64,000 nucleotides of DNA from Nocardia terpenica (GCF_013186535.1 NZ_JABMCZ010000003.1:310001-374000); one strand, 5' to 3'; positions 20,936 through 29,634 are shown, counted from the first letter of the stretch. Notes: generated by a model not told the origin, from the letters alone. Translations and numbers: made by a program.

Positions 20936-23245
20936 ATGGTCAATGTCACCGACGGGTTCGGGTCGAGCGTCCTCGGATATCCCAGGATCGGGCCGCATCG
21001 GGAACTCAAGCGTGCGCTCGAGGCGTACTGGCACGGGAACCTGTCGCGGGAGCGGCTGCTCGCGGCCGGGCGGGAGATTCAGGAGACCCAGTTCAACGAG
21101 TTGGCGGCCACCGGACTGACCCAGGTTCCGGGGAACACCTTCTCCTTCTACGATCACATTCTCGACAATGCGCTGCTGTTCGGCGCGGTGCCCAAGCGGT
21201 TCGAGCCGTATCGAGAAGGCTTGCACCCCTTGGATTTCTACTTCCTGATGGCGCGCGGCCGACCGGACCTGCCGCCGCTGGAGCTGGTGCGCCTGTTCGG
21301 CACCAACTACCACTACCGGCAGCCGGAACTCGACGCCGACACCGAATTCTCGCTGCACCCGGAGGCCCTGCTCGACGAGTGGGATCGGGCGAAGGCGCGC
21401 GGGATCGAGCAGCGGCCGGTGGTGCTGGGCCCGCTGTCGCTGCTGCTGCTGTCCAAGGCCGGTCGGGTGCCGGGCACCGACGAATTCGATCAGCTGTCGC
21501 TGCTGGACAAGCTGCTGCCGGTGTACGAGGAGCTGTTCGAGATCCTCGCCAAGCGCGGGTCCACCTGTGTGCAGCTGGACGAGCCGTGCTTCACCAGCGA
21601 CCGCACCCCGGCCGAGCTGGCCGCGTTCGAGCGTGCCTACCAACGGCTCTCGACCGCGCCGCTGCGCCCGCGCATCCTGGTCACCGGCCAGTACGGCGAT
21701 TTCGGTGAGGCGCTGCGAATCCTGGCGGGCACCGCGGTGGAGGCGATCGGACTCGACCTGGCCAGCCACCGGGTGCAGCCCGACGAGCTGGCCGCGATCC
21801 CGGGCATCAAGCGCAAGCGCCTGTACGCGGGCGTGATCAGCGGCACCAATGTGTGGCGGGCCGACCGCTACATCACGCTCGAGTACCTGAACGCGCTCGC
21901 CCAGGTGTGCCCGGACCTGGTGGTGTCGACCGGTACCACGCTGTTGCACGTGCCCTACGACCTGCTGGTCGAATACGACATCGACGGGAACGTGGCCGAC
22001 CGCCTGGCCTTCGCGAAACAGAAGGTGCTCGAGGTGGTTTCGCTGGCCAAGGCGCTCACCGAGGGGCCGTCCGACAAGTGGCGCAAGCGCCCGCGCGAGG
22101 TGCACTTCAAGCAGAAACACGCGGTGCGGCAACGGGTTTACGCGGTCACGCCGCAGATGCGCGAGCGCGAACCCTACCAGGTGCGGCGCGAGGCGCAGCG
22201 CGCCAAGCTGCCGCTGCCGCTGGTGCCCGCCACCACGCTGGGCTCGTTCCCGCAGACGGTGTCGATCCGGCAGGCCCGCCACGATCTCGGCGAGGGCAAA
22301 CTGTCCTACGACGAGTACCGCAAGCGCATCGAGGCCGAGATCGAGGCGACCGTCCGCCTGCAGGAGGACATCGGCCTGGACGTCCTGGTGCACGGCGAGC
22401 ACGAGCGCAACGACATGGTGCAGTATTTCGCCGAACTGCTCGACGGCTTCGCGACCACCCGCTTCGGCTGGGTGCAGGTGTACGGGTCGCGGTGCACGCG
22501 GCCGCCGATCCTGTACGGCGACGTGTCGCGGCCGAAGCCGATGTCGGTGGAGTGGACCACCTACGCGCAGTCGCTGACCGACAAGCCGGTGAAAGGCATT
22601 GTGACGGGCCCGGTCACCATGGTGGCGCGCTCGTTCGTGCGGCAGGACCAGCCGCTGTACGAGACGGCCGACCAGGTGGCGCTGGCCGTTCGCGACGAAC
22701 TGGCCGATCTGGAGAAGGCCGGGGTGTCGATCATCCAGGTCGACGAGCCCGCCGTGCGTGAACTGCTGCCGCTGCGGCCCAGCGGCCGCCACGAGTACCT
22801 GCGGTGGGCGGTCAACGCGTTCAAGCTGGCCACCTCGGGAGTCTCGCCGGAGACCCAGATCCACACGCACATCGCGTATTCCAGCCGCGCCGAGATCGTG
22901 CAGGCGATCGAGGAACTCGATGCCGACGTCACGGCGATCGTGGCCAGCCGCTCCATCGAATGGGTGATCGAGGCCCTGCAGGAGGACGCCCAGGAGGGCC
23001 ACGGCCTCAGCCACGGCGTGGGTCCCGGTGTGTACGAGAGCCGTTCGGCGCGCATCCCGGATATCGACGAACTCGACGGCCTGCTCACCGCGGCCGCGGC
23101 TGCCGTCACGCCGGAGCGACTGTGGGCCAACCCCGATGGTGGTTTGAAGACCCGCCACTACTGGCAGTTGGAGCCCTCGCTGCGGAACATGGTCGCGGCG
23201 GCCCGCCGCGTGCGGCGGCGCACGGAGGGCGCGACCGAGGGGTAG
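20936..23245 (+). CDS. MetE-like protein lacking most zinc ligands
   Basis: A 769-residue protein covering both halves of cobalamin-independent methionine synthase (LGYPRIG..RELKRALEAYW at the start; TLGSFPQT, HGEHERNDMVQYF, YGSRCTRPPI and IQVDEPAVRE in the second half). MetE transfers methyl from methyltetrahydrofolate to homocysteine held on zinc by His, Cys, Glu and Cys. Here the His is present (H645 in IHTHIAYSS), but the first Cys is A647, the Glu is V669 (AIVASRS, usually IETSRS) and the last Cys is G735 (NPDGGLKTR, usually NPDCGLKTR). The classical reaction is therefore unlikely. The ATG follows GGAAGGAG. It may be a paralogue with another role. Confidence 0.88.
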   Translation: MVNVTDGFGSSVLGYPRIGPHRELKRALEAYWHGNLSRERLLAAGREIQETQFNELAATGLTQVPGNTFSFYDHILDNALLFGAVPKRFEPYREGLHPLDFYFLMARGRPDLPPLELVRLFGTNYHYRQPELDADTEFSLHPEALLDEWDRAKARGIEQRPVVLGPLSLLLLSKAGRVPGTDEFDQLSLLDKLLPVYEELFEILAKRGSTCVQLDEPCFTSDRTPAELAAFERAYQRLSTAPLRPRILVTGQYGDFGEALRILAGTAVEAIGLDLASHRVQPDELAAIPGIKRKRLYAGVISGTNVWRADRYITLEYLNALAQVCPDLVVSTGTTLLHVPYDLLVEYDIDGNVADRLAFAKQKVLEVVSLAKALTEGPSDKWRKRPREVHFKQKHAVRQRVYAVTPQMREREPYQVRREAQRAKLPLPLVPATTLGSFPQTVSIRQARHDLGEGKLSYDEYRKRIEAEIEATVRLQEDIGLDVLVHGEHERNDMVQYFAELLDGFATTRFGWVQVYGSRCTRPPILYGDVSRPKPMSVEWTTYAQSLTDKPVKGIVTGPVTMVARSFVRQDQPLYETADQVALAVRDELADLEKAGVSIIQVDEPAVRELLPLRPSGRHEYLRWAVNAFKLATSGVSPETQIHTHIAYSSRAEIVQAIEELDADVTAIVASRSIEWVIEALQEDAQEGHGLSHGVGPGVYESRSARIPDIDELDGLLTAAAAAVTPERLWANPDGGLKTRHYWQLEPSLRNMVAAARRVRRRTEGATEG

Positions 23246-23302
23246 TCCCGGCGGCGCCTGATGGATACTGGACGCTCGTTTCGAGATCCAGGAGAGCATG
23301 GC

Positions 23303-23500
23303 ATGGGAATGTTCGACCAGTTCAAAGATGTGGCCGACAAGGCGAAAGAGCTTGCCGGGCAGCATGCGGACAAGCTCGATCCGCTGATCGAGAAGGCGGG
23401 CGATTTCGTCGATCAGCAGACCGACGGCAAGTTCGCGAGCCAAGTGGACGCGGTGCAGGAGGCGGCGAAGAAGGCACTGCGGGAGCAGACCGAAAAGTAG
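23303..23500 (+). CDS. MT0933-type antitoxin-like small protein
   Basis: A 65-residue hydrophilic, helical protein beginning MGMFDQFKDVADKAKE, with KAGDFVDQQTDGKFASQVDAVQEAA. This matches the MT0933 (Rv0909) antitoxin-like family, whose members repeat a D-K-A..F-x-D-x-K-T-G-G-K-x-x-x-Q-V-D pattern. The start is supported by AGGAG 12 bases upstream. In M. tuberculosis the relative is paired with a toxin gene; here no partner is adjacent, the next frame being a lipase remnant. Many such orphans occur in actinomycetes and may not act as antitoxins. Confidence 0.8.
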   Translation: MGMFDQFKDVADKAKELAGQHADKLDPLIEKAGDFVDQQTDGKFASQVDAVQEAAKKALREQTEK

Positions 23501-23570
23501 CGTCGCCGCCGACATGCTCTAGCATCGGCAAACGGATCGTTACTTCTCTTCATCGTGGAAGGGATGGTCG

Positions 23571-23855
23571 GTGCGTTCGGTCGTTGCGCTACTCACAACG
23601 GTTTTCACCTGGGCATTCATGGCATCGGGTCTCGCCGTGGCGGATTCGGTTCGGCCCGCCGACGGGAGTGTTTCGCCGCCCGGCGCGAATGATTGGCAAT
23701 GCGCGCCGGCGGCGGAGCATCCGCGCCCCGTCGTGCTGCTGCACGGCACCTGGGGAAATCAGAACACCTGGGACGTGCTGGCGCCCGAACTGGTCATCCA
23801 CATAGTCGAACAAGCCCTCGACCCGTCGACCCCGGGAATCACCTGCGAAGCCTGA
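23571..23855 (+). pseudogene. Secreted lipase remnant with internal deletion
   Basis: A 94-codon frame that begins like a complete secreted triacylglycerol lipase: signal peptide (MRSVVALLTTVFTWAFMASG), ANDWQCAPAAEHPRPVVLLH, then GTWGNQNTWDVLAPEL. Straight after LAPEL, where about 150-200 residues with the GxSxG nucleophile should follow, the text jumps to VIHIVEQALDP-STPG, which looks like the family's C-terminal end. Nucleophile, acid and catalytic His are all missing. An in-frame deletion of the middle is the simplest reading. A GTG with GGAAGGG upstream is the start. A short secreted peptide could still be made. Confidence 0.7.
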
Positions 23856-23874
23856 AACTTTCACCCCGACCCGA

Positions 23875-24294
23875 CTATTCGTCGGCGTCGGCGAGGAATC
23901 GGTCGGTGTCGCCGCGGGCGATCATGACCGACTTGGCCAGGAATCGGACCACCCGCGAATTGATCTGATAGATCGACTGCGCGGGATCCGGGTCGTCGGC
24001 GCAACCCAGGGCCTCCGCGACGACGCCGAGGAAGTCCTCGTCCACCGGGACGCCGCCGGTCGCGATGCGGTGGGTCTGGTCGACCAGGCCCTGCACATCG
24101 GAACTCTCGGGCACGCCGTCCTCGGCGAGGAACAATTCCAGCAGCCGGTCGAGGACCATCAGCGCCTCGACGCCCTCGGCGGGGACATCGAGCAGATAGG
24201 CCAGCCGATACGCCGTGCCCGGCCCCTGCTCCGCGGCCATGACACCCGCATCCGGGTAACCGAGCACCGTCGCGATCACATCGGAATTGGACAT
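23875..24294 (-). CDS. Hypothetical protein
   Basis: A 139-residue acidic, mostly helical soluble protein beginning MSNSDVIATVLGYPDAGV. Segments include LAYLLDVPAEGVEALMVLDR, an acidic LAEDGVPESSDVQGLVDQ, and a C-terminal YQINSRVVRFLAKSVMIARG. No family, signal or membrane segment is recognised. It lies downstream of the TetR gene on the same strand, 81 bases away, and may share its transcript. Its end faces the lipase remnant. Confidence 0.6.
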   Translation of the reverse strand: MSNSDVIATVLGYPDAGVMAAEQGPGTAYRLAYLLDVPAEGVEALMVLDRLLELFLAEDGVPESSDVQGLVDQTHRIATGGVPVDEDFLGVVAEALGCADDPDPAQSIYQINSRVVRFLAKSVMIARGDTDRFLADADE

Positions 24295-24375
24295 GTCCCA
24301 CCTTTGCTCCCGCACGGCCGGGACGCCGTGTAGCCGACACGCTATCGGTCGTCGATCCGGCCGGGGCCGGTGGGC

Positions 24376-24933
24376 TCAGCGCACAAGCGTTGCGATACCG
24401 CGCAATCCGGCCACGATCTGCTCCGCCGTGGGAGCCTGCGCCGGATCGAGCAGCCACTGGATCAGCAATCCGTCCAGCAGCGTCAGCAGCACCGCGCCGA
24501 GGGCATCGTCCGCGGTGTCGGTGGTCGGGACCAGCATGCGGGCCAGCGATCGGCGGGCGTCGCGCTGTTTGGCGGCGACCTCGGCGCGGACCTCGCCGGA
24601 ATGCAGTGCCTGGGCGAGGCTTTCGACATTGGCCGCCCACAGCGCCCGGTCCTCGGTGAAGGTGGTGGTCAGCCGCCGCAGGAAGCTCTCCAGCCGCTCG
24701 GCCGGGGCGCCCTCGGTGCGGGTGGCGAGGGCGTCGAGGATGCGCTGCACCGCGTCGGTGGTCGACTCGATCATGGCCTGGCTGAGCAGGGCGTCGCGGG
24801 TGCCGAAGTGGTAGTTGATCGCGGCCAGGTTGCTGCCGGAGGCGGCGACGATATCGCGCACGGTGGTCCGGGCGTAGCCGCGATCGGCCAGGCACTGCTT
24901 GGCCGCGGTCAGGAGATCCTCACGAGTTCCCAC
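24376..24933 (-). CDS. TetR-family regulator
   Basis: A 185-residue repressor. Its N-terminal helix-turn-helix reads TREDLLTAAKQCLADRGYAR then TTVRDIVAASGSNLAAINYH and FGTRDALL, the standard TetR order. The remainder is an all-helical ligand domain with a conserved-looking LLDGLLIQWLLDP helix. The GTG start was chosen by alignment of the first helix with the family; longer readings run into the divergent gene's region. It is divergent from the acyltransferase gene, with palindromes between them, so it probably represses that gene and itself. The ligand is unknown. Confidence 0.88.
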   Translation of the reverse strand: MGTREDLLTAAKQCLADRGYARTTVRDIVAASGSNLAAINYHFGTRDALLSQAMIESTTDAVQRILDALATRTEGAPAERLESFLRRLTTTFTEDRALWAANVESLAQALHSGEVRAEVAAKQRDARRSLARMLVPTTDTADDALGAVLLTLLDGLLIQWLLDPAQAPTAEQIVAGLRGIATLVR

Positions 24934-24965
24934 GTCGGCAGGGTAGCAAGGACCGGCTGACGCAT

Positions 24966-25000
24966 GTTTCAAACGAACGTTTGTGACAAATGTTTGAAAC
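24966..25000. promoter_or_regulatory. TetR operator candidate
   Basis: CAAACG-AA-CGTTTG (24970-24983) and CAAA-TG-TTTG (24987-24996) are adjacent inverted repeats, flanked on both sides by GTTTCAAAC/GTTTGAAAC-like sequence. They lie between the TetR gene and the divergent acyltransferase gene, where TetR operators normally sit. Overlapping palindromes suggest binding of two dimers. Confidence 0.6.
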
Positions 25001-25047
25001 GCTTGTATGGTCGGCGTCGTGATCCCGATCCGTGAAAGAGGTGCCCG

Positions 25048-26391
25048 ATGATCACGCAGCGCCCGATCTCCCCCTTCGAACTGAGCTTCTTCCGCTCCGC
25101 CCAGATCGGCCCCATTCAGACGGGCGGCCTGCCGATCCTGATGAGCTCCGTCGTCGAGGGCGAGCTCGACGCCGACATCCTGCGGCGGGTGCTGGCCGAA
25201 CTCGCGGCCGTCCACCCGATGCTCGGCACGGAGGTCATCGAGGGCGAGCCGCCGCGGCTGCGGCACGTGCCCGGCTACCGCCCGCCGCTGACCGTCGTGG
25301 ACGGCGGTGACGCGGAGTATCTACGCCTGATCGACGCGGAACAGGATTGGCGCGGTGGGCTTTTCGCCGCGCGGCTGCTGCGCGACGGCGACCGGAGCCG
25401 GATCGTGCTCGTGCTGCATCACGGCATCGCCGACGGCCGTTCGTCCGTCGCCGTGCTGGACGAGATGTGGCGGCGCTACACCGCGCACGCGCAGGGGACC
25501 GCGCTGCCGGTCGCCGCCGCGCACTCGCTGCCGGAGGCCATCGATGACGTTCTGGCGCAGACGATTTCGGAGGCCGAGTGCGCCGATCTGCTGGACCGGA
25601 TGCGCGGCCTGGTCGGCGAGCCCCCGGCCATGCTGCCCCGCGACGGCGGGCCCGGTGCGCCGCAGCGGTTCGTCGCGGAGCGAATCGAGTTGGGCGACAC
25701 CGAATCCGCGGCCTTCGCCGCCGTCGCCAAGCGGGCCGGAATGTCGGTGAACAGCCTGCTGAGCGGCTGCGCCCTGGTCGCGATGCGCTCCCGATTCGAT
25801 ACGGCCGCACCGCTGTTCATGGTCTGCGGATACGCCGCCGACCTGCGCGCCGCGCTGCACCCGCCGCTGCCCGCCCACACGGTGCTCAACTGCGCCTCCG
25901 GGTGGGGGACGGGCCTGCCGGTGAGCGAGATCGCCGATCCGGTCGACCTCGGCCGCCGCGTCGAGGACGACGTGCGCGCCGCCCTGGACCGCCGCGATCC
26001 GGCCCGGCTGGCGCTGGCGGCCCGCTACATCCGCGACCCGCGGACCGCCGCACTGGTGGCCGGTCACCCGACCCTGGCCATCTCCAATATCGGCCGCATC
26101 CCGGCCCATCCGACCCCCGCGGGCGTGCGCGTGCTCCGCGACGACCTCGCCGCCCTGGGCCCCGGCATGCCCGCCAAGCTGACCGCCTTCAGCTACGACG
26201 GCCGCCTCACGGTCCAGGTCGAATACGACACCACCGACCGCAGCGCCGCGCAGATGGGCGAGTTCCGCCGCGCCCTCTCGGAATGGTTGCGCCGCACCGC
26301 CGCTCGCGCCGCCGACCTGACCGCGCCCGGAATGCGTCCCGTCACAGCATCGATGGGGCAACACCCGGGCGGCGCCGGAATGGGGAGATGA
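25048..26391 (+). CDS. PapA5-like condensation-fold acyltransferase
   Basis: A 447-residue protein of the condensation/acyltransferase fold. The catalytic HHxxxD is VLHHGIADGRSS near residue 126. The N-terminus (PISPFELSFFRS..IQTGGLPIL) and the second lobe (AGMSVNSLLSGCALVAMR) match the phthiocerol dimycocerosyl transferase (PapA5) branch rather than peptide-synthetase domains. Such enzymes esterify acyl groups onto alcohol lipids. A DFGWG-type motif is not evident. It is probably controlled by the divergent TetR. The actual acyl donor and acceptor are unknown; no polyketide synthase lies nearby. Confidence 0.82.
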   Translation: MITQRPISPFELSFFRSAQIGPIQTGGLPILMSSVVEGELDADILRRVLAELAAVHPMLGTEVIEGEPPRLRHVPGYRPPLTVVDGGDAEYLRLIDAEQDWRGGLFAARLLRDGDRSRIVLVLHHGIADGRSSVAVLDEMWRRYTAHAQGTALPVAAAHSLPEAIDDVLAQTISEAECADLLDRMRGLVGEPPAMLPRDGGPGAPQRFVAERIELGDTESAAFAAVAKRAGMSVNSLLSGCALVAMRSRFDTAAPLFMVCGYAADLRAALHPPLPAHTVLNCASGWGTGLPVSEIADPVDLGRRVEDDVRAALDRRDPARLALAARYIRDPRTAALVAGHPTLAISNIGRIPAHPTPAGVRVLRDDLAALGPGMPAKLTAFSYDGRLTVQVEYDTTDRSAAQMGEFRRALSEWLRRTAARAADLTAPGMRPVTASMGQHPGGAGMGR

Positions 26392-26534
26392 CCGGTGGTG
26401 TGCTCTACGACGACGGGTTGGTGCTACCGGACCCGGAGCGAATCACATTGCGCCGCTACCGCTTCCCCTTCGGCACCGCCAAGCGGATCTGGGGATCCGA
26501 TCACATGGTGGCGGCGTCGATGACGAAGCGGTAG
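26388..26534 (+). pseudogene. Truncated start of a hypothetical protein
   Basis: A 48-codon frame overlaps the acyltransferase stop as ATGA and begins VLYDDGLVLPDPERITLRRY followed by RFPFGTAKRI. From memory this resembles the opening of small PH-like actinomycete proteins that start with a VLYDE..GLVLDDTGVTLRRYYFP-type segment and normally run past 100 residues. After RI the frame enters sequence that belongs to the oppositely oriented alcohol dehydrogenase and stops. It looks like the stump of a gene cut by a rearrangement. Confidence 0.5.
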
Positions 26535-27553
26535 CGCACGTCGCTGGCGACGGCGCGGTCGTACGCCTCGTCGATCCGGTCGGCCGAGATGACCTCGACC
26601 TCGGCGCCGATGCCGTGCTCGGCGCAGAAGTTCAGCATCTCCTGGGTCTGCGGGATGCCGCCGATCATGGAACCGGCCAGCGAGCGCCGGTACGCGGCCA
26701 GCGTGAACGGCTGCACGGCCAGCGGCCGATCGGGCAGGCCGAGAATGACCAGGGTGCCGTCCAGGTTCAGCAGCCGCATGTAGTCCTCGATCGGCAGGTT
26801 GGCCGAGACCGTGTTGATGATCAGGTCGAACCGGCCGCGCAGTTCGCGGAAGGTCTGCTCGTCGCTGGTGGCGTAGTAGTGCTGCGCGCCCAGGCGCAGG
26901 CCGTCGTCCTTCTTGCGCAGCGACTGGCTCAGCACGGTGACCTCGGCGCCCATCGCGCGCGCGAGCTTCACGCCCACGTGCCCGAGGCCGCCCATGCCGA
27001 TGATCGCGACCCGCTTGCCGGGGCCGGTATTCCAGTGCCGCAGCGGCGAATACAGCGTGATGCCCGCGCACAGCAGCGGCGCGGCCTGATCGAGCGCGAT
27101 GCCCTCCGGAATCGACAGCACGAAGTTCTCGGTCACCACGACCTGCGTGGAGTAGCCGCCCAGGGTGTGGCCGCCGGGCTGGAACGCCTCGGGCACCGGG
27201 GTGTTGTAGGTCATGGTCGCGCCGCGCAGGCAGTAGGACTGCTCCCCGGCCACGCAGGCGGCGCACTCGCCGCAGGAGTCGACCATGCAGCCGACGCCGA
27301 CGCGGTCGCCGACCTTGTGCCGGGTGACCGCGGAGCCGACCGCGGCGACGATGCCCGCGATCTCGTGGCCGGGCACGCACGGGTAGGTGGTGCCGTGCCA
27401 TTCGTTGCGGGCGGTGTGGATGTCGGAGTGACAGATACCGGCGTACTTGATGTCGATGAGAACGTCGTGTGCCCCGAGTTCGCGGCGTTCGATCGTGACC
27501 TTCTCGAACCGGCCGTCGGCGGCGGATACGGAATACGCGGCAGCAGTGCTCAT
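26501..27553 (-). CDS. Zinc-dependent NAD(P) alcohol dehydrogenase
   Basis: A 350-residue medium-chain dehydrogenase of the cinnamyl-alcohol/YahK branch. Catalytic zinc ligands are seen in YAGICHSDIH and VPGHEIAG, the structural zinc site in the four cysteines of CGECAACVAGEQSYC with the preceding C, and the Rossmann loop in VAIIGMGGLGHVGVKLA. The family's GGYS motif is HTLGGYSTQVVV. These enzymes reduce a wide range of aldehydes. The start codon is the ATG nearest the family's usual beginning. Divergent from the ZIP transporter, without an obvious shared operon. Confidence 0.93.
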   Translation of the reverse strand: MSTAAAYSVSAADGRFEKVTIERRELGAHDVLIDIKYAGICHSDIHTARNEWHGTTYPCVPGHEIAGIVAAVGSAVTRHKVGDRVGVGCMVDSCGECAACVAGEQSYCLRGATMTYNTPVPEAFQPGGHTLGGYSTQVVVTENFVLSIPEGIALDQAAPLLCAGITLYSPLRHWNTGPGKRVAIIGMGGLGHVGVKLARAMGAEVTVLSQSLRKKDDGLRLGAQHYYATSDEQTFRELRGRFDLIINTVSANLPIEDYMRLLNLDGTLVILGLPDRPLAVQPFTLAAYRRSLAGSMIGGIPQTQEMLNFCAEHGIGAEVEVISADRIDEAYDRAVASDVRYRFVIDAATM

Positions 27554-27652
27554 GCTGTCATTGCTACTCCCGCATCCGGGACCACGCAAAACGGCAAAAC
27601 TCGCCGGTCTGATTTGTCCAGACCCCGCTCGACGGTGCCACATGCTGGACCG

Positions 27653-28387
27653 ATGGCGATCGCGCTGGCGCTGGTATCGATGTGTTCGACCCTGCTGGGC
27701 GGGTTCGTCGCGGCCCGCATCGGAGACCGTCAGCGGCTGGTCCTGGGCCTGGCGGCGGGGGTGCTGCTCGGGGTGGTGGCCTTCGATTTGCTGCCCGACG
27801 CATTGGCGGAATCCCGGTATACGGTGGCCGGTGTTCCGGGGGCATTGATCGCCGGGGTTGTGGGATTTTTCACCGTGCACATCATCGAGCAGGAGATGGC
27901 GGTGCACGTGGGGCACGAGCGCGAATTCGGCAGTCACACCCACGATTTCTCGTCGCTGGGCCTGCTCGCCGCCTGCGGCCTGATCTTCCACAGCATGCTG
28001 GACGGATTGAGCATCGGCATCGGCTTCCAGGCCGAGTCGTCGCTGGGCGTCTCCGTCGCGATCGCGGTGATCTGCCACGACTTCGCGGACGGCTTCAACG
28101 CCTTCACCATTCCCACCCTGTACGGCAACGCGCGGCGCCGGGCGCTGGTGCTGCTGTGGCTGGATGCGCTCGCGCCCGTCCTCGGCGCGGTCGTCGGCAC
28201 CCTGATCCACGTCCCGCGCCACCTGGCCGGGCTGTATCTGGGCTACTTCGCGGGCTTCCTGCTGTACCTGGCGACGGCCGACATCCTGCCCGAGGCGCAC
28301 GCGGGCAGGCCGTCGCGCGCGGTGCTGCTCGCCACCGTCGCGGGCGCGGTCCTCATGTTCGGCGTCGCCGCCCTGAACCACCGCTGA
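27653..28387 (+). CDS. ZIP-family metal transporter
   Basis: A 244-residue membrane protein with about eight hydrophobic segments. The metal-path helices of the ZIP family are clear: HSMLDGLSIGIGF (TM4) and ICHDFADGFNAF (TM5), which supply His, Asp and Asn ligands. A His-containing loop (HVGHEREFGSHTHDF) precedes them and may collect metal. ZIP proteins carry zinc, iron or manganese into the cytoplasm; the metal is not determined. No metal regulator site was recognised upstream. Confidence 0.88.
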   Translation: MAIALALVSMCSTLLGGFVAARIGDRQRLVLGLAAGVLLGVVAFDLLPDALAESRYTVAGVPGALIAGVVGFFTVHIIEQEMAVHVGHEREFGSHTHDFSSLGLLAACGLIFHSMLDGLSIGIGFQAESSLGVSVAIAVICHDFADGFNAFTIPTLYGNARRRALVLLWLDALAPVLGAVVGTLIHVPRHLAGLYLGYFAGFLLYLATADILPEAHAGRPSRAVLLATVAGAVLMFGVAALNHR

Positions 28388-28512
28388 GCAGCGGTCGGAC
28401 CCGGTGGGAGTACACAGGTATTGCGCGAAGCGACGCGCCGCGGCCCCCTGCTTTGGTACACATAAGAGCACAATCGCCGGGAGCCAGCGGGGCGCACGAG
28501 GCGGGAGTGGCC

Positions 28513-29634
28513 ATGCACGACGAGCTGCGATACGACGATTCGGCAGACCCGGCCCGGCGTTCGGGGCGGGGCGGGCGCGTGGTCGCCGTCCTGATCGCGA
28601 TCGTCGCGGCGGTCGGGGTGTATCTGGCGTATCGGGGGGAGTTACCGGGGTGGGCCTCCCACGGTGAGGAGAACACCGCGATCCTGCTCGGGCCGCCGCA
28701 GCCGCCGATGGACGCCCCGGCGGTCGCGAAGGCGGTGGAACCGGAGCTGGTGAATATCAATGTGGCGCTGCGGCCCGTCGGAATGAGCGCCGCCGGTACC
28801 GGGATCGTGCTCACCGCCCAGGGGGAGATCCTCACCAGCCAGCACGTGATCAAGGGGGCGGACAGCATCACCGTCGGCGATCTCGGCACCGGGACGGTGT
28901 ATTCCGCGGCGGTGGTCGGCTACGACTCGTCGGCCGATATCGCGCTGCTGTCGCTGTCGGGGGCGGATCGGCTGCCGGTGGCGCGCATCGGCAGTTCGGC
29001 GCCGCTGCGGCTGGGCGACTCGGTGCTGGCCATCGGCAATGCCGGGGGCACCGGCTCGCCGACCGCGACGCCCGGCACGGTCACGTCGCTGAGCAGTTCG
29101 ATCGTGGCCCGCGACAATGCCGATCTGAGCCGCAAGCCGCTGACCGGCATGGTCGAGATCGCCGCGCCGGTGGTGTCCGGGCAGTCCGGCGGGGCGCTGG
29201 TGGATCGGTACGGGTCGGTGGTCGGGGTGGTCACCGCGGCCTCGGGGGAGGTGGCCAAGGCCGCCGGGCGGGCCAGCGGCTACGCGGTGCCGATCGATAC
29301 GGCCATGGACGTGGTGCGCACGATCCGATCCGGCACCCCCACCGACACCGTGCACATCGGTCCCACCGCGACGCTCGGCGTGCTCACCTCCGACGCCACC
29401 CCCACCGGCGCCCGCGTCGACGTCGCCGTGTACGGCCAGCCCGCCTATGCCGCCGGGCTCACCCAGGGCGAGGTGATCACCGCCGTCGACGGCCGCGCGG
29501 TCACCTCGGCCCAGTCGCTGAAGGCGTCCCTGAATTCGCGCAAGCCCGACGACACGGTGCACGTGGATGTGCTCGGCCCCAACGGTTCACACCGGGTGGT
29601 CGCGATCGTGCTCGCCGCGGGACCGCCGAATTAG
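28513..29634 (+). CDS. HtrA/DegP-like membrane-anchored serine protease
   Basis: A 373-residue protein with a cytoplasmic N-terminus, one membrane helix (about 23-40), a trypsin-like protease and a C-terminal PDZ domain. The catalytic set is His111 (TSQHVI), Asp142 (SSADIALL) and Ser225 (SGQSGGAL). The PDZ segment begins near residue 285 (ATLGVLTSDATPTGARVD, then AAGLTQGEVITAVDG). It would degrade or check misfolded proteins on the outer face of the membrane. GGGAG upstream supports the ATG; a GTG two codons earlier is possible. A hairpin/array locus separates it from the convergent VKOR gene. Confidence 0.9.
   Translation: MHDELRYDDSADPARRSGRGGRVVAVLIAIVAAVGVYLAYRGELPGWASHGEENTAILLGPPQPPMDAPAVAKAVEPELVNINVALRPVGMSAAGTGIVLTAQGEILTSQHVIKGADSITVGDLGTGTVYSAAVVGYDSSADIALLSLSGADRLPVARIGSSAPLRLGDSVLAIGNAGGTGSPTATPGTVTSLSSSIVARDNADLSRKPLTGMVEIAAPVVSGQSGGALVDRYGSVVGVVTAASGEVAKAAGRASGYAVPIDTAMDVVRTIRSGTPTDTVHIGPTATLGVLTSDATPTGARVDVAVYGQPAYAAGLTQGEVITAVDGRAVTSAQSLKASLNSRKPDDTVHVDVLGPNGSHRVVAIVLAAGPPN

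Noticed and set aside
20447..23515. A 1022-codon open frame on the minus strand
   Set aside because: It is antisense to the MetE-like gene and reads through the 41-bp array; low-complexity composition and no family motif.
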